Position numbers and translations under genes: made by a program
Notes under the pieces: model-generated
Databases searched by the model: none
Seen by the model: the letters and a program-made list of their open reading frames with translations, nothing else
Told to the model about the DNA's origin: nothing
NCBI RefSeq assembly: GCF_004827385.1
Contig: NZ_SRXN01000032.1
Location: 1-64,000 of the forward strand
Length of the DNA stretch: 64,000 nt
From: Ensifer sp. MPMI2T
GTDB taxonomy: Bacteria > Pseudomonadota > Alphaproteobacteria > Rhizobiales > Rhizobiaceae
Direction of reading: 5' to 3'
Part shown: positions 1-9,575 of the stretch, one piece after another
Position numbering within the stretch: position 1 is the first letter of the stretch
How the letters are laid out: each line of letters begins with the position of its first letter

Positions 1-637
1 GCCCTACGGCAAGTCGAAGCTCGCCGGCGAAGAGGTTGCGGAGGCGATCTGCAAGGCCAACAGGATGACGCTGATCACCATCCGCCCACGAGCGACGCTC
101 GGCGGCGGCCGGCTTGGCATCTTCCAGATCCTGTTCGAGTGGATCAGCGAAAACCGCGCCGTCTATGTCATCGGAGACGGCAACATCAAGTTCCAGTTCA
201 TCCATGCGCACGACCTCATGGATTTCTACATGCTGGCGCTGAACGCCGGCAAAAGCGGAACCTATAATGTCGGGACGGACCGCTTCGGCACGCTTCGGCA
301 CGATCTGGAGGCCCTGATCCGGTATGCAGGCAGCACGTCGAAGGTGCGTAGCCTGCCGACCGCACTCACCATTAACACGCTAAGGGCGCTCCATTGGATG
401 CGGATCTCGCCATTGGTGCCCTGGCATTACCTGACCTATCACAAGGAATGCTATTTCGACGTCGCACCGCTGCTCGCAATGGGATGGCGTCCCAAATATT
501 CCAACGAGGCCATGCTGCAGGAGAGCTATGATTGGTATCGGCAGAGCTCCAAAATCGCAGCCGCCACGGCCGCGAAGAGCCCGCACCGTACGCCGATCAA
601 GCAGGGTGCCCTCTGGCTGCTCAAGATGATGTCCTGA
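1..637 (+). CDS. NAD-dependent epimerase/dehydratase (extended SDR), 5' truncated
   Basis: C-terminal 211 residues of a sugar-nucleotide epimerase/dehydratase. The frame is open from base 2 and the N-terminal Rossmann part lies outside the window. The first visible residues are PYGKSKLAGEE, the YxxxK catalytic motif of SDR enzymes, followed by an RPRATLGGG segment and FQFIHAHDLMDFY, the usual 'hvhDva' substrate-domain signature of extended SDRs. It probably makes or modifies a nucleotide sugar for the polysaccharide genes that follow. Its 3' end overlaps the convergent HAD gene by 17 bp. The exact sugar cannot be told from this part. Confidence 0.85.
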   Translation, partial: PYGKSKLAGEEVAEAICKANRMTLITIRPRATLGGGRLGIFQILFEWISENRAVYVIGDGNIKFQFIHAHDLMDFYMLALNAGKSGTYNVGTDRFGTLRHDLEALIRYAGSTSKVRSLPTALTINTLRALHWMRISPLVPWHYLTYHKECYFDVAPLLAMGWRPKYSNEAMLQESYDWYRQSSKIAAATAAKSPHRTPIKQGALWLLKMMS

Positions 638-1382
638 TGGAGCGGGAAGACGAAACCGGCGCACCGACCGACGGCAGCTGCTCCGTGAAAGAGCGGAAGA
701 TTTCGTCCTCGTAACTGCGGAACGTGTCGACGCCGGCGATGGGTTTCGAGCTCCGGATCAGTGCACGCATGCCGTGGCTTTGCGCAACGGCCCAGTCGCG
801 GTCTACCCGGTCGCCGACCATGATCGCCGCTTGTGCCGGCACCTGCGCCCGGCTGAGCACATATTGCAAGCCAGCGGGATGCGGCTTGAGAACGCCGACT
901 TCCGGATCGGCTGCAGAGACGACGATGTCGGCGCTCAGACCGAGCGCCCGAAGCTTTTCCGACGCCGGATAGTCGGAAAGAACCGCGATCGTCTTGCCCT
1001 GCGCAGTCAAGCCAGCGAAAACCCGCTCTACTCCGCGACAGCGGCAGGCCGGCAGGACGTCGAGCGGCCGGTGGTCGATCCATTCCTCGACCACCGCTTT
1101 GACGGTCTCCTGAGAGACTGTGCAGCGATCCGCTGTCAGCTCATATTGCCGCGAGGCAAAGTCGGTTGCCAGCGCCTCACCGAGCTGCTCCCGGCAGTGA
1201 CGAAATGTGCGCAGAATGCGAATACTGGTAAGGCTGCGCGAACGTCCGGCGTCTATAAGAAGGCGCAGCAGCATCATCGTGCGTAGTCGCCGCTGGTCGT
1301 ACAGCGTGCCGTCAAGATCAAAGACGACGAGGCGCACCCTTTCCCACTGCACTGGGCCGTTAGGCAGGGTCGACGCTGTCAT
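621..1382 (-). CDS. HAD-superfamily phosphatase
   Basis: A 253-residue haloacid-dehalogenase hydrolase with all four motifs: DLDGT (nucleophile D22, D24), the serine of VLSDYP (about 136), the lysine of VLKPHP (about 166) and GDRVDRD (about 190-196). The start chosen is the ATG at 1382, which overlaps the stop of the upstream UbiA gene as ATGA, implying translational coupling. The open frame runs further upstream, but that part is a shadow of the UbiA gene. By position it could dephosphorylate the product of the prenyltransferase, as in polyprenyl-phosphoribose pathways; that role is inferred. The motifs alone show only a phosphatase or phosphoglycolate-phosphatase-like enzyme. Confidence 0.85.
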   Translation of the reverse strand: MTASTLPNGPVQWERVRLVVFDLDGTLYDQRRLRTMMLLRLLIDAGRSRSLTSIRILRTFRHCREQLGEALATDFASRQYELTADRCTVSQETVKAVVEEWIDHRPLDVLPACRCRGVERVFAGLTAQGKTIAVLSDYPASEKLRALGLSADIVVSAADPEVGVLKPHPAGLQYVLSRAQVPAQAAIMVGDRVDRDWAVAQSHGMRALIRSSKPIAGVDTFRSYEDEIFRSFTEQLPSVGAPVSSSRSIRTSS

Positions 1383-2386
1383 TGCAAGGACGATAGCGGC
1401 ACGAGGAACGGGGTAGCCAGGAAATCCAGCGTCGGCATGTCGACAAAGCTCGCGAATACGAAAGCGACAATCGTGGCGGCCAGCATCGCGTCCAGGCGAC
1501 GCGAATGGAACAGTCTTTCCGGTCGCTGCACGACAGAGCCGGGCCGGGTGGCGAGCCAGAGATAAACGGCGAACAGGCCACTGACGAAGGGGAAAACGAG
1601 CAGGTATTCCACGCGGTACTTGATCAGGAATATGCCCGCCAGGAATGCTGTCATCATCGCGTAGACGAAGCAGGAGACGGTAAGACTCTCCTCCGTGTAA
1701 TACTGGAAGGATCGCCTGTATCTCCTGAGAACCGCGACACCTGCATTGGCGGCTATGTCGCGGTATTCGCCGAGCCGCTTTGCGGCCATCAGGAAGGCGC
1801 CCGCCATCCAGTATGCCGCCAGTACGCTTAAGGGCGGCAGCGTTCCCGCGTCGACAATTGCCCAGCCCAGCATGAAGCGGATCGGATTGTTGAGGCACTC
1901 CATCAGCACGTCGAGATAGGGCTTGTCCTTCGCCCTGATCGGCGGGACGTTGTAGAGGATGCCGGAAGCCAGGAAGAGCGCCGACGTGACGAAGAAGAGA
2001 CCGTTGATAGCATAGGCCAGCAGCAATCCCGCGACAGCCAGGAACAGGTATTCGCCGTAGACGATGTGTGGCTGCAATTCGACGATGACCGCGCGGCGCT
2101 TCGATTTTGTCGGATGGGCCGCGTCATGTTCCCGATCCAGCCACTCGTTGATGACGTAGTTTGCCGATGCAATGCAGATCGCGCTTAGAAGCCCGATGGG
2201 GATATCGAGGACGAGCGCGCGCAAGTCCGGCGAACCCAGAGCGCAGCCGAGGATCAGGCCCGGCAGAATGAAAACATGTTTGGTAACATGGTCCAATCGG
2301 GCCAACGACAGATAGTCACTCAGGCCCCCCTCAGGAAGCGAGCTCAACGTTTCAATGCGCGTCGTACTTTCCTGGTTCGCAGGCAT
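1379..2386 (-). CDS. UbiA-family polyprenyl-phosphate transferase (DPPR-synthase-like)
   Basis: A 335-residue multi-span membrane prenyltransferase. Residues 80-88 read NEWLDREHD, the N-x3-D-x3-D Mg/diphosphate-binding motif, followed by AAHPTKSKRR. This matches the style of decaprenyl-phosphate phosphoribosyltransferases (mycobacterial Rv3806c, rhizobial NoeC) more than quinone-pathway UbiA. About eight hydrophobic segments follow. The ATG at 2386 is preferred over the upstream in-frame start at 2506, which would run into the preceding gene. It lies 46 bp after a GT-C glycosyltransferase and overlaps the HAD gene by 4 bp, so the three form an operon. Predicted product: polyprenyl-phosphoryl pentose-phosphate in the inner membrane. 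Family assignment is firm; substrate is inferred. Confidence 0.82.
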   Translation of the reverse strand: MPANQESTTRIETLSSLPEGGLSDYLSLARLDHVTKHVFILPGLILGCALGSPDLRALVLDIPIGLLSAICIASANYVINEWLDREHDAAHPTKSKRRAVIVELQPHIVYGEYLFLAVAGLLLAYAINGLFFVTSALFLASGILYNVPPIRAKDKPYLDVLMECLNNPIRFMLGWAIVDAGTLPPLSVLAAYWMAGAFLMAAKRLGEYRDIAANAGVAVLRRYRRSFQYYTEESLTVSCFVYAMMTAFLAGIFLIKYRVEYLLVFPFVSGLFAVYLWLATRPGSVVQRPERLFHSRRLDAMLAATIVAFVFASFVDMPTLDFLATPFLVPLSSLQ

Positions 2387-2432
2387 GTCCAACTCCCTCG
2401 CATAAAATTGCGTTCTTCTGGCGCTGACGCTC

Positions 2433-3971
2433 CTACTGCGCGCTGACTTCTTCTGCCTGATAAATACGGCCGTCTTTCTCGGAACGGACGAGCTTGAGCC
2501 TCGCAAGCCTTACAAGCTCTTCTTCCGTCGCGTGATAAAATCGCCAGTCGATCGCATCGAGGAAGACCACGTAGGCCTTGTCATCGATCAAAGCCTTCCG
2601 AAATCGCTGCATCTGCTCGTCAAATGAACCGGCATCGCTTTCCAGGCCCGTTCGCCTCTCGCTGTGGGAAGGGATCCAATCGGTCCAGCGGCGCGTCAGA
2701 AAATTGAGTGGGTCGGCGCCATTGGTGTAAATGACAGCATCTGCCGGCAGCGCGCGAACCGCGAGGACCGTTGGAGAGGACTTCCACGTCAGGCTCTGGT
2801 AGCCAACGCCCTCCCGATAGGCTTCCGCGGTTTGCACGGCGCTGCGCAGGCCATGCATGGCCAGGAAGGAAAGCAGCACCAAGCTGATCAAACGCTTAGG
2901 AAGCCAAGCGGCGCTTGCCTGATTGCAGTAAATTCCGGCCGCGTTCACGAGAACGAATACGAGGCTGACATAGAAGGGAAGCGAGTATCGGGTATTGAGG
3001 TTAAGGTTTGCCTCCACAAAGACGGCAAGCACGACAAACAGCAGATAGAAAAACCCAAAAAGACCGAAGATGAGGACGAGTATGTCTTGGTGATCAGGGC
3101 GGTCGGCGAGCCAGTTCCGCTTGACGGTCCGCGCCACGACCACGGCCGCGATCCCGACGAGTACCAGGAGGATCGGGATGCGGATGATTTGCGGAATCTG
3201 ACTGGGCAAAAGGAAGCTCGCTAGCAGCGAAAGACCGCTCATCCATCGCTCGCTATCGGCGTTTCCATAGAACCAGACCGAGCGCCCGACTGCCCTGCCG
3301 ACGAGAATTTTGCTGGCGACGACCCAGAGGAGGAACATGCCCGCGCTGACGGCAAACAGCAGGGCTACATCGAGCAGCCGCTGGCGAACGGGACGCCTGG
3401 AATTGCAAAAGAGTGCGATGGTCGCGAAGGACGCGCCGATCGGGGGCGCCACAAAACGAGCCAGCATGGCCAGTCCCAGAGACGCAGAAGAGGCGAGCAG
3501 AAGACGCCGGTCCTGTCCGTACATGTAGCTCAGGAACAAACGCATGGAGAGAAAAGTCAGCGCCAGGAAGAGCGCCTCCGACATTGCCACGGTATTCGCC
3601 CCGAGGAATGTCGGGTTGATGACGATGAGGAGCGTTCCCATCACGCAGAAAGTCGGCTGGTCTGGCAGCGCAAACTTGAACAGCGAGAAGACGAGAAATG
3701 TATTGAGCAGGCAGAGCGCGAAGCCTAGCACGAGCGCGACGTGCTCGAGATCAAACCCCAGATAGCCCCCGGCACTCAGCAGCCATGCGTAAAGCGGCGC
3801 GTCGTACGGCGTGCTGACGATCTGCATATATCTCGTCGAATCCGGAAGTATACCGATACCATTCCAGGCGTTCAGCACGAAGAGGATACTAGACAGCGCA
3901 ATAAGCAGCATCAGTGCGATGTCAGCGCGCGACCTCTCCAGATCCAATGTGGTGACATTCCGAATAGGCAA
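2433..3971 (-). CDS. GT-C fold membrane glycosyltransferase (ArnT/PMT-like)
   Basis: A 512-residue integral membrane protein with 10-12 hydrophobic spans and a C-terminal periplasmic-looking domain of about 110 residues. An acidic/polar first loop (GILPDSTRY) follows TM1, as in GT-C enzymes that use polyprenyl-phosphate sugars. The start is a TTG at 3971; no upstream ATG is in frame, and an internal ATG would cut TM1. First gene of an operon with the UbiA and HAD genes, so it is the natural user of a lipid-linked sugar made by them. It probably decorates a polysaccharide or lipid on the periplasmic face. Acceptor and sugar are not visible from the sequence. Confidence 0.7.
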   Translation of the reverse strand: MPIRNVTTLDLERSRADIALMLLIALSSILFVLNAWNGIGILPDSTRYMQIVSTPYDAPLYAWLLSAGGYLGFDLEHVALVLGFALCLLNTFLVFSLFKFALPDQPTFCVMGTLLIVINPTFLGANTVAMSEALFLALTFLSMRLFLSYMYGQDRRLLLASSASLGLAMLARFVAPPIGASFATIALFCNSRRPVRQRLLDVALLFAVSAGMFLLWVVASKILVGRAVGRSVWFYGNADSERWMSGLSLLASFLLPSQIPQIIRIPILLVLVGIAAVVVARTVKRNWLADRPDHQDILVLIFGLFGFFYLLFVVLAVFVEANLNLNTRYSLPFYVSLVFVLVNAAGIYCNQASAAWLPKRLISLVLLSFLAMHGLRSAVQTAEAYREGVGYQSLTWKSSPTVLAVRALPADAVIYTNGADPLNFLTRRWTDWIPSHSERRTGLESDAGSFDEQMQRFRKALIDDKAYVVFLDAIDWRFYHATEEELVRLARLKLVRSEKDGRIYQAEEVSAQ

Positions 3972-4125
3972 TGTTGTCCCCGCCTGAAATAGTCACTGAA
4001 AAACGAGACATTATAAATGTAGATTTTAGAAGATACTGATCTATACCTTACAATCTAAGCCTGCGCAAGGCAGCTTCTCCGCCTCATGGAGCTAACCAAT
4101 TTGGGTGAAGGCGGCGCCGGACCGT

Positions 4126-5307
4126 TCATGTGCCTTGGCCGATCCGGCCGTTGGCAGGACTGTCGCGCTGTGAAGGTGAAGCTTCACCGTGCCCGGCGAT
4201 ATGCCGAGTTTCATCCCATTTCCCTATTGCGCGTGCCGATCGCAGCAAGGCGTCGTCCCAGAGCTGCAGCACCGACGACGTTGCGTAGCGGGTCGTGGCC
4301 GCGACGGTTCCAGTACTTGCAAGCCTTTCCCTAAACGCTTGGTCATTTATCAAACGGCAAATTGCATCGCTGAGCCGCTCGACATCTGCCGCAGGCACGA
4401 GCAAGCCGGTTTCGGGGCTTTTCAAGATTTCGGACGGCCCCCAGGGGCAGTCGAATGCGATGACGGCGAGCCCGGCCGTCATGGCTTCGAGAAGCACGTT
4501 GGGGAAACCCTCGAAACGGGAACTGAGGACGAATATATCTCCGGCACTGATCCAATCAGCCGGGGACTTGGTGACGCCGGGGAGCCGGACGCGATCGCCG
4601 AGGCCAAGGTCGCGCACCTGCTGTTCCAGGACGGCGCGCTGCGGTCCCTCGCCAAAAATCGTCAGCGTTGCCGCCGGCACCGCCGCGGCGACGCTTCGAA
4701 AAGCTTTGAGAAGGAGATCGAAGCCCTTCTGCCTGTCCAATCGACCGACGGCAATGAGTCTCGTTCCGTCGCCCGAGGTACGCGCGCAGCCTGATGGCAG
4801 AGCGACTGGGTTTGGGATGATGGTGGCCTTGGTTCTCAGGTTTTCCGGCAGGTATCGACAGGCTTCGCTCGTCTGCATGACCAAGCTTGTTGCAAGACGG
4901 GCCGCGAGTGGCCGTGCAAGCCGCCAGAACACATGCATCTCCTGCGACCGGAAATTGTTGCGCTCCGACATGATCACGGCCGTCTTGAGATTCCATGTCG
5001 CCAACCCGACCAATACGTTGATCTTGGTCAGGAACGATATGACGAGATCGGGCTCAAGTGACTGCAGACGGCGCCGAAGTGCCAGCAGCCGCCATCCCAT
5101 CCCAGAAGCTAAGGCGCGGTGCGCGTGGTTTCCGAGAGACTCGACGCCGATGGCGTCATCATAGGGAAAATAGGATTCAGGGCCGGTCGCGTTGACCGCG
5201 ATCACGTGGACGGTGTCCCCCCGAGCGAGCCGGTGGTGCGCGAGGAGGTTGACGATTTTCTCGGCGCCGCCGGCGCCCAGTCCGGACAGGACGAACACTA
5301 TTCTCAC
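4126..5307 (-). CDS. GT4-family glycosyltransferase
   Basis: A 393-residue cytoplasmic glycosyltransferase of the GT-B fold. The N-terminal domain opens with RIVFVLSGLGAGGAEKIV, the glycine loop of GT4 enzymes. The C-terminal domain has AVGRLDRQKGFDLLLKA and the nucleotide-sugar site SSRFEGFPNVLLEAM (E-x7-E type). The start is a GTG at 5307 with a strong GAGGGGGA ribosome site just upstream. It stands alone on the minus strand between the GT-C operon and the response-regulator gene. Presumed to add one sugar of the repeating unit; donor unknown. Confidence 0.88.
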   Translation of the reverse strand: MRIVFVLSGLGAGGAEKIVNLLAHHRLARGDTVHVIAVNATGPESYFPYDDAIGVESLGNHAHRALASGMGWRLLALRRRLQSLEPDLVISFLTKINVLVGLATWNLKTAVIMSERNNFRSQEMHVFWRLARPLAARLATSLVMQTSEACRYLPENLRTKATIIPNPVALPSGCARTSGDGTRLIAVGRLDRQKGFDLLLKAFRSVAAAVPAATLTIFGEGPQRAVLEQQVRDLGLGDRVRLPGVTKSPADWISAGDIFVLSSRFEGFPNVLLEAMTAGLAVIAFDCPWGPSEILKSPETGLLVPAADVERLSDAICRLINDQAFRERLASTGTVAATTRYATSSVLQLWDDALLRSARAIGKWDETRHIAGHGEASPSQRDSPANGRIGQGT

Positions 5308-5464
5308 AGGATCCCCCTCGTTTCGGCGACAGCGGGCGAAAGAGCCTTCGAGCTGACGTGAGCGCGGCAGCCCTCCGACTTTGCCGCTGCCTTACGCTAA
5401 AGTGCGCCATCGCTCCGGTTCAGGTAAAGTCCGTCGGACGGTGCAGCGCGCGCCAATCGCGTGC

Positions 5465-6124
5465 TCAGTTGACGCTCATCCATCCATGGGTCAGGGCAAA
5501 ATGAACGATCTGCGCGCGCGAGTGCAGGTTCAGTTTTTCGGTGGCCCTTGCCTTGTAGGTCTCGATCGACTTGACGCTGATATTGGCACGGGCGCCTATC
5601 TCCTTGTTGGAGTAGCCGAGGGCAACCAGCCGCAGGACGTCCCGCTCCCGCGCGGTTAGCCCGGAAGCGCCTCCCGAGCTGGAACGGGCGGCATGCGGTT
5701 CGGCTGGCGGCGCGGTCATCTCGCGCGCCGTCGGCGGATCGAAAAACAGGCCTCCAAGCATGACCGAGCGAATGGCCAGAAGCAGGTTCTGTCCGGCTGA
5801 GCATTTCTGAACGAAGCCCGTTGCCCCGGCCTGCAGCGCCTGCTGCACATAGGAGCGATCGTGGTACTGGGTCATGATCACGATGCGACCCGAATATCCG
5901 CTCGCGATGATCTTCTCGGCCAGCGCGAGACCATTCATGTCCGGCAGCGAGACGTCCAGGACGGAGACGTCCGGCGCCTGCTGGCTGATTACTGTCAGCG
6001 CGTCGGCGCCCGTATTCGCTTCGCCGACGCAAACGATGTCATCGCACGTTTCGATCAAGGCGCGCACGCCCGCGACGACAACTGGATGGTCATCAACGAT
6101 GACTGTTCGAATTGGCGAGGTCAT
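5465..6124 (-). CDS. NarL/FixJ-type response regulator
   Basis: A 219-residue two-domain regulator. The receiver has D11/D12, phospho-acceptor D57 in VLDVSLPDMNG and the conserved lysine in GFVQK. The C-terminal LuxR-type helix-turn-helix reads LTARERDVLRLVALGYSNKEIG. The start at 6124 overlaps the kinase stop codon as ATGA; an in-frame ATG at 6142 would lie inside the kinase gene and is less likely. Co-transcribed with the kinase and set inside the polysaccharide locus, so it may control it. No target site could be identified. Confidence 0.9.
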   Translation of the reverse strand: MTSPIRTVIVDDHPVVVAGVRALIETCDDIVCVGEANTGADALTVISQQAPDVSVLDVSLPDMNGLALAEKIIASGYSGRIVIMTQYHDRSYVQQALQAGATGFVQKCSAGQNLLLAIRSVMLGGLFFDPPTAREMTAPPAEPHAARSSSGGASGLTARERDVLRLVALGYSNKEIGARANISVKSIETYKARATEKLNLHSRAQIVHFALTHGWMSVN

Positions 6125-7008
6125 GCCAGCCCCCTCTCGCATTTCTGAACGCTCGAAGGTTCCGTCGGAACTGCCACGGTGAGACGTGTGCCTCGTGCGG
6201 TCCGCTCGAGCGTCAGCGTGCCGCCAACATCCGCAACCCGCTCCCGCATGCCTGCGATGCCGGACGGACGGTGGAAGCCTCGATCTTCGGGCATTGGCCC
6301 CTTGCCCGTGCCATTGTCCTCGATAGTCAGAACCAAGCAGGCTGCGACCTGCCGCAGACGAACTGTCACGAGCGATGCAGTTGCAGCGTGCTTCGCGACA
6401 TTCGTCAAACCCTCCTGGGTGATCCGGAAGAGCGTTTCCGCCGTTGCCTCGTCGACCCGGAAATCCTCGGCTGCCTCATGCAGGAAACGAGTGGCGATTC
6501 CTATGTGATTTTCCCATTGTTCGATCACGCCTGAGAGTGCCGTAACGAGCTCGGATCCAAGCGGTGTCGCGCATGCTGCGCCAGATGTCACTTTCTCCAG
6601 TTCCTGACTGAGTTGCGTCAGTATCTCCCGGACGTCGTTGCAATAGGGCGACAGTGCCACGTTCCCGATCGAGCGTTCCAGGGCATCCAAGCGAAACAAC
6701 GCGGCAACGATGTACTGGCCGGAAAGGTCATGGATGTCGCGCGCCAGCCGCCGTCGCTCCCGCTCCACGGCGCTCAACGTTGGCGGGTAATCATCGAGTC
6801 CAGGCACCGTGGCAACAGCGCGTCCGGCGTAGATTTCCGTTTGAGCGTGCTTCGACCAATCAACTTGTTTCGCCCGCTCGGTTTGCGTGCCCGTTTTTTG
6901 GTTCTCGCCGGCGCCCGTGGTTTGGGCTGGGCGAAGGGCATTTCCGAGCGCGACAAGAGGAAGGCGAACTGCAGCACGGCCTGAAAAATCTTTTCGTGAC
7001 TTAGTCAT
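6121..7008 (-). CDS. NarL-type sensor histidine kinase lacking a recognisable sensor domain
   Basis: A 295-residue HisKA_3 kinase. The phosphorylated histidine is H93 in RLARDIHDLSGQY. The ATPase domain shows the N box (RITQEGLTNVAKHA), G1 (EDNGTG) and G2 (GIAGMRERV). The first 85 residues are polar and low in complexity with no membrane span, so the kinase looks cytoplasmic and may read an internal signal or need a partner. The start is the ATG at 7008, preceded by GAGGTCTCTTGC; an upstream in-frame start at 7089 has no good ribosome site. It overlaps the response-regulator start by 4 bp. Confidence 0.88.
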   Translation of the reverse strand: MTKSRKDFSGRAAVRLPLVALGNALRPAQTTGAGENQKTGTQTERAKQVDWSKHAQTEIYAGRAVATVPGLDDYPPTLSAVERERRRLARDIHDLSGQYIVAALFRLDALERSIGNVALSPYCNDVREILTQLSQELEKVTSGAACATPLGSELVTALSGVIEQWENHIGIATRFLHEAAEDFRVDEATAETLFRITQEGLTNVAKHAATASLVTVRLRQVAACLVLTIEDNGTGKGPMPEDRGFHRPSGIAGMRERVADVGGTLTLERTARGTRLTVAVPTEPSSVQKCERGLA

Positions 7009-7160
7009 GCAAGAGACCTCGCCAGAATATATGACAAGTGACAATCGCCCGGCGTGAGCGGGTCGGCTGAAATATTCAGGTCCTGACAAGCAGGATCATT
7101 AAAAAATCAAATAATGCCAGTTCTTTTCAGAGGCCTAAAATAACAGATAGCGCTTACGCG

Positions 7161-8063
7161 TCAACTTGGTCGCTCGGCGGGGGCATCCTGCCGCGAGTGC
7201 AGCGCGTCAGCGCTGCGCGGGCGCTCGCCTTCGTGGGAATGGCCCCTCAGCCAGCCTGTCAGGTCTCTGCCGACCAAAGCGCCGAGCCTCTCCGTTTCCG
7301 CGGCATAGTAGTCGGCCATCCGGGCGTGAAGCTCTGCGCTCAGCGGTTCGTATTGGACCTCGCTGGCTATCAGAGATCTAACGCTTTTGAATCCGGTATT
7401 CTGTCTGAAACGGGCAATGACGGGTTTCAGCGAACGCAGGAGGCGACGCAGTGTCGGATTGACCACCGGCTCCGCCTTGTCCTTGACCCTCCTGGGCAAA
7501 GGGGCGGGCGCCACATTGCCGTCGAGCTTCAGGAAGTTGCGCACACGGGATAGCTGCGTATGAGCGTCGGCCTTCAAATCTTCATAGAGCAGCACGAGAA
7601 GCTGGTCGCTGGGAAAGCGATCCAGGTATCGCTGCAGCTGTTGGAAATAGAGGCCGCCATTCAGGAAGCGCCCGCCCGCACCCTGGCGGGGGTCGAGGTA
7701 CCGAGCGATGTCGCGACCGACCTCGCCGCGGCGATAGAGCATGCAATAGTCCGAATAGGCGCGGTCTACGGGGTTGCGCAGCTGGGCGATCAGCCGTGCC
7801 TTCGGCAGCTTTTCCCATATGCGGCTGCAGGCTTCCGGCGTGTCCATGTAGGAGTTCGATTTTTCGCCGACGAGCCGACCATTCTTTTCGCCGTGGAAGT
7901 GCGACAAATACCACGGGTCGCCGCGATCGTAATGGCGGCTGAAATAGTGGAGCTCGGGGCTGGGCATGTATATCTTCGGATCCAGCAGCAGCGACTTCTG
8001 AAGCCAGGTTGTTGCGCTCTTGGCCGCGCCGATGATCAGGAAGTCAATTTCATGCATTTCCAT
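7161..8063 (-). CDS. PAPS-dependent sulfotransferase
   Basis: A 300-residue sulfotransferase. The N-terminal loop GAAKSATTW (residues 12-20) is the 5'-phosphosulfate-binding motif, and RNPVDRAYSDY (96-106, with R96 and S104) is the 3'-phosphate-binding motif. It resembles NodH-type and heparan sulfotransferases that place sulfate on glycans. The ATG at 8063 has AGAGG six bases upstream; a second ATG two codons later and one at 8096 are alternatives. It follows a GT4 gene with 68 bp between, likely one transcript. This suggests that the polymer, or a glycolipid made here, is sulfated. Confidence 0.87.
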   Translation of the reverse strand: MEMHEIDFLIIGAAKSATTWLQKSLLLDPKIYMPSPELHYFSRHYDRGDPWYLSHFHGEKNGRLVGEKSNSYMDTPEACSRIWEKLPKARLIAQLRNPVDRAYSDYCMLYRRGEVGRDIARYLDPRQGAGGRFLNGGLYFQQLQRYLDRFPSDQLLVLLYEDLKADAHTQLSRVRNFLKLDGNVAPAPLPRRVKDKAEPVVNPTLRRLLRSLKPVIARFRQNTGFKSVRSLIASEVQYEPLSAELHARMADYYAAETERLGALVGRDLTGWLRGHSHEGERPRSADALHSRQDAPAERPS

Positions 8064-8131
8064 TGTCGACCTCTTTGCTTCAAGCTCGTAGCGCATGAAT
8101 GTCCAGAGCGCCGCTCCGGGAAGCGGATGCA

Positions 8132-9343
8132 CTAATGTCGAGAAACCAATTGCCCGTGCATCGCGGGTGAGTGCCGAGGTACGAGCGTCTCGTATAGCCG
8201 GCTGATCCCCTCTATATGCGCTTTGTTGCCGTATCTGGCGCGCGCATTCTCCAAGGCGGTCGAGCTTATCGTCTCCCACTGATGGCGATCGAACAGAAGT
8301 CGTTCCAGCGGTTGCACGAAGGCTTCCGGGCTTTCGGCCTCCACGAGATAGCCCGTCTGCCCATCGTCGATCGCCTCCGGATTTCCTCCGTGATCTGTGG
8401 CGACAACGGGCGTTTCCAAGAGCATGGCCTCGATAAGCGTCCGTCCGAACGGCTCATTGACCGCGGTAACGAGCAACGCGTCGAGCGCGCCCATGCAAGG
8501 GGCGATGGGCGTGCGAAAACCCATCAGGTGAATCCGGTCCGAAATCCCGAGTTCTTTGGCTCGCAGCTTCACGGCGCCTTCGAGGTCCGGACCATTGGCC
8601 GCGTTCGATCCGAACAGCAGGCCCGCCAAGGGAAACTCCGGATGATGTTGCAGAAAGGCGTGCACCGCTTCGACAAATTTCACCGGGCGCTTTCGGTCTA
8701 TCAATCCGCCGACATAGCCGACAAACCGCGTGTCCGGCCGAAGGCCCAGCTCATCGATGAACCCTCGTCGGCATGCGTCACGGTCCGGGAGGCCGCTCGG
8801 ATGATCGAACGGGCTGTGCAACACGGTGATCTTGTGGGTCACCGGCACGATCGGCTTCGCGGGCCGGACGAAGTGAGAGACCGTTACGATGTGATTGGCC
8901 AGCAATGGCGCCACGATATTCACGCCCCTTGCCATCGGGTCGCCCCGGTGATGCCAAAGAAGCTTTGCGCCCGACAGCCTGGCAGCCAACGCCCAGGTCG
9001 CATGCATGCGGCCGTCATTGGTATGAACGATATCCACGCGGTGGCGCCTCAAGAAAGGGACGAGTTTTGCCGTCGTTCGTACCAGCCTCAACCCGTTCGC
9101 TGCACTCGCTGCGATTCCGAGGTCGGAATCCGCCGCAAAAATACTGACGTCGGGAGCAAGCGTAAATGGTAAATCGAACTTCCTCAGGTACTCCTCAAGT
9201 ATTAGGCCCTTCTTATGAAGAATAATTATCGGTTTGAATTTCTCGCGGTCGAGTCCGCAGATCAGTCCTGTTGCAGAAATATGACTGCCGCCCAGTTCTC
9301 CGCCAGTAAATGGAAAAGCGATAACAATCCTTTGGGAATCCAT
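8132..9343 (-). CDS. GT4-family glycosyltransferase
   Basis: A 403-residue GT-B glycosyltransferase. The N terminus has VIAFPFTGGELGGSHIS, the sugar-acceptor side glycine loop, and a DIVHTNDGRMHATWALA segment. The C-terminal donor domain shows VGYVGGLIDRKRP and VNEPFGRTLIEAMLLETPVV with the paired glutamates. ATG start with AGGGAA upstream. It is probably co-transcribed with the sulfotransferase gene. It lies divergent to the secreted lyase gene, with an AT-rich 230-bp gap between them that should hold both promoters. Confidence 0.88.
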   Translation of the reverse strand: MDSQRIVIAFPFTGGELGGSHISATGLICGLDREKFKPIIILHKKGLILEEYLRKFDLPFTLAPDVSIFAADSDLGIAASAANGLRLVRTTAKLVPFLRRHRVDIVHTNDGRMHATWALAARLSGAKLLWHHRGDPMARGVNIVAPLLANHIVTVSHFVRPAKPIVPVTHKITVLHSPFDHPSGLPDRDACRRGFIDELGLRPDTRFVGYVGGLIDRKRPVKFVEAVHAFLQHHPEFPLAGLLFGSNAANGPDLEGAVKLRAKELGISDRIHLMGFRTPIAPCMGALDALLVTAVNEPFGRTLIEAMLLETPVVATDHGGNPEAIDDGQTGYLVEAESPEAFVQPLERLLFDRHQWETISSTALENARARYGNKAHIEGISRLYETLVPRHSPAMHGQLVSRH

Positions 9344-9575
9344 TGCATTGTTCCCTGCCTTTGTTATAAATTTAATTTGTCTTTCAGTTTCGAAAATATA
9401 AAATAAATTGAATTTAAAAACGCGGACGTTCTGTTTGCTTAATTGCTATGGTTGCTGCAGGACAATCCCTGGTAGCAGATTTGCGGTATTTGCGCTAGAA
9501 AATCCACGCGCAACCGTTCTCCAAATGTCTGGTCAAGCAAAAAATTCGGACGCCGAGCTTTTTAGGAGATTTCAC

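Noticed and set aside
1383-1898. N-terminal extension of the HAD phosphatase
   Set aside because: It overlaps the UbiA gene in another frame and has no similarity to HAD caps; the ATGA-coupled start is better.
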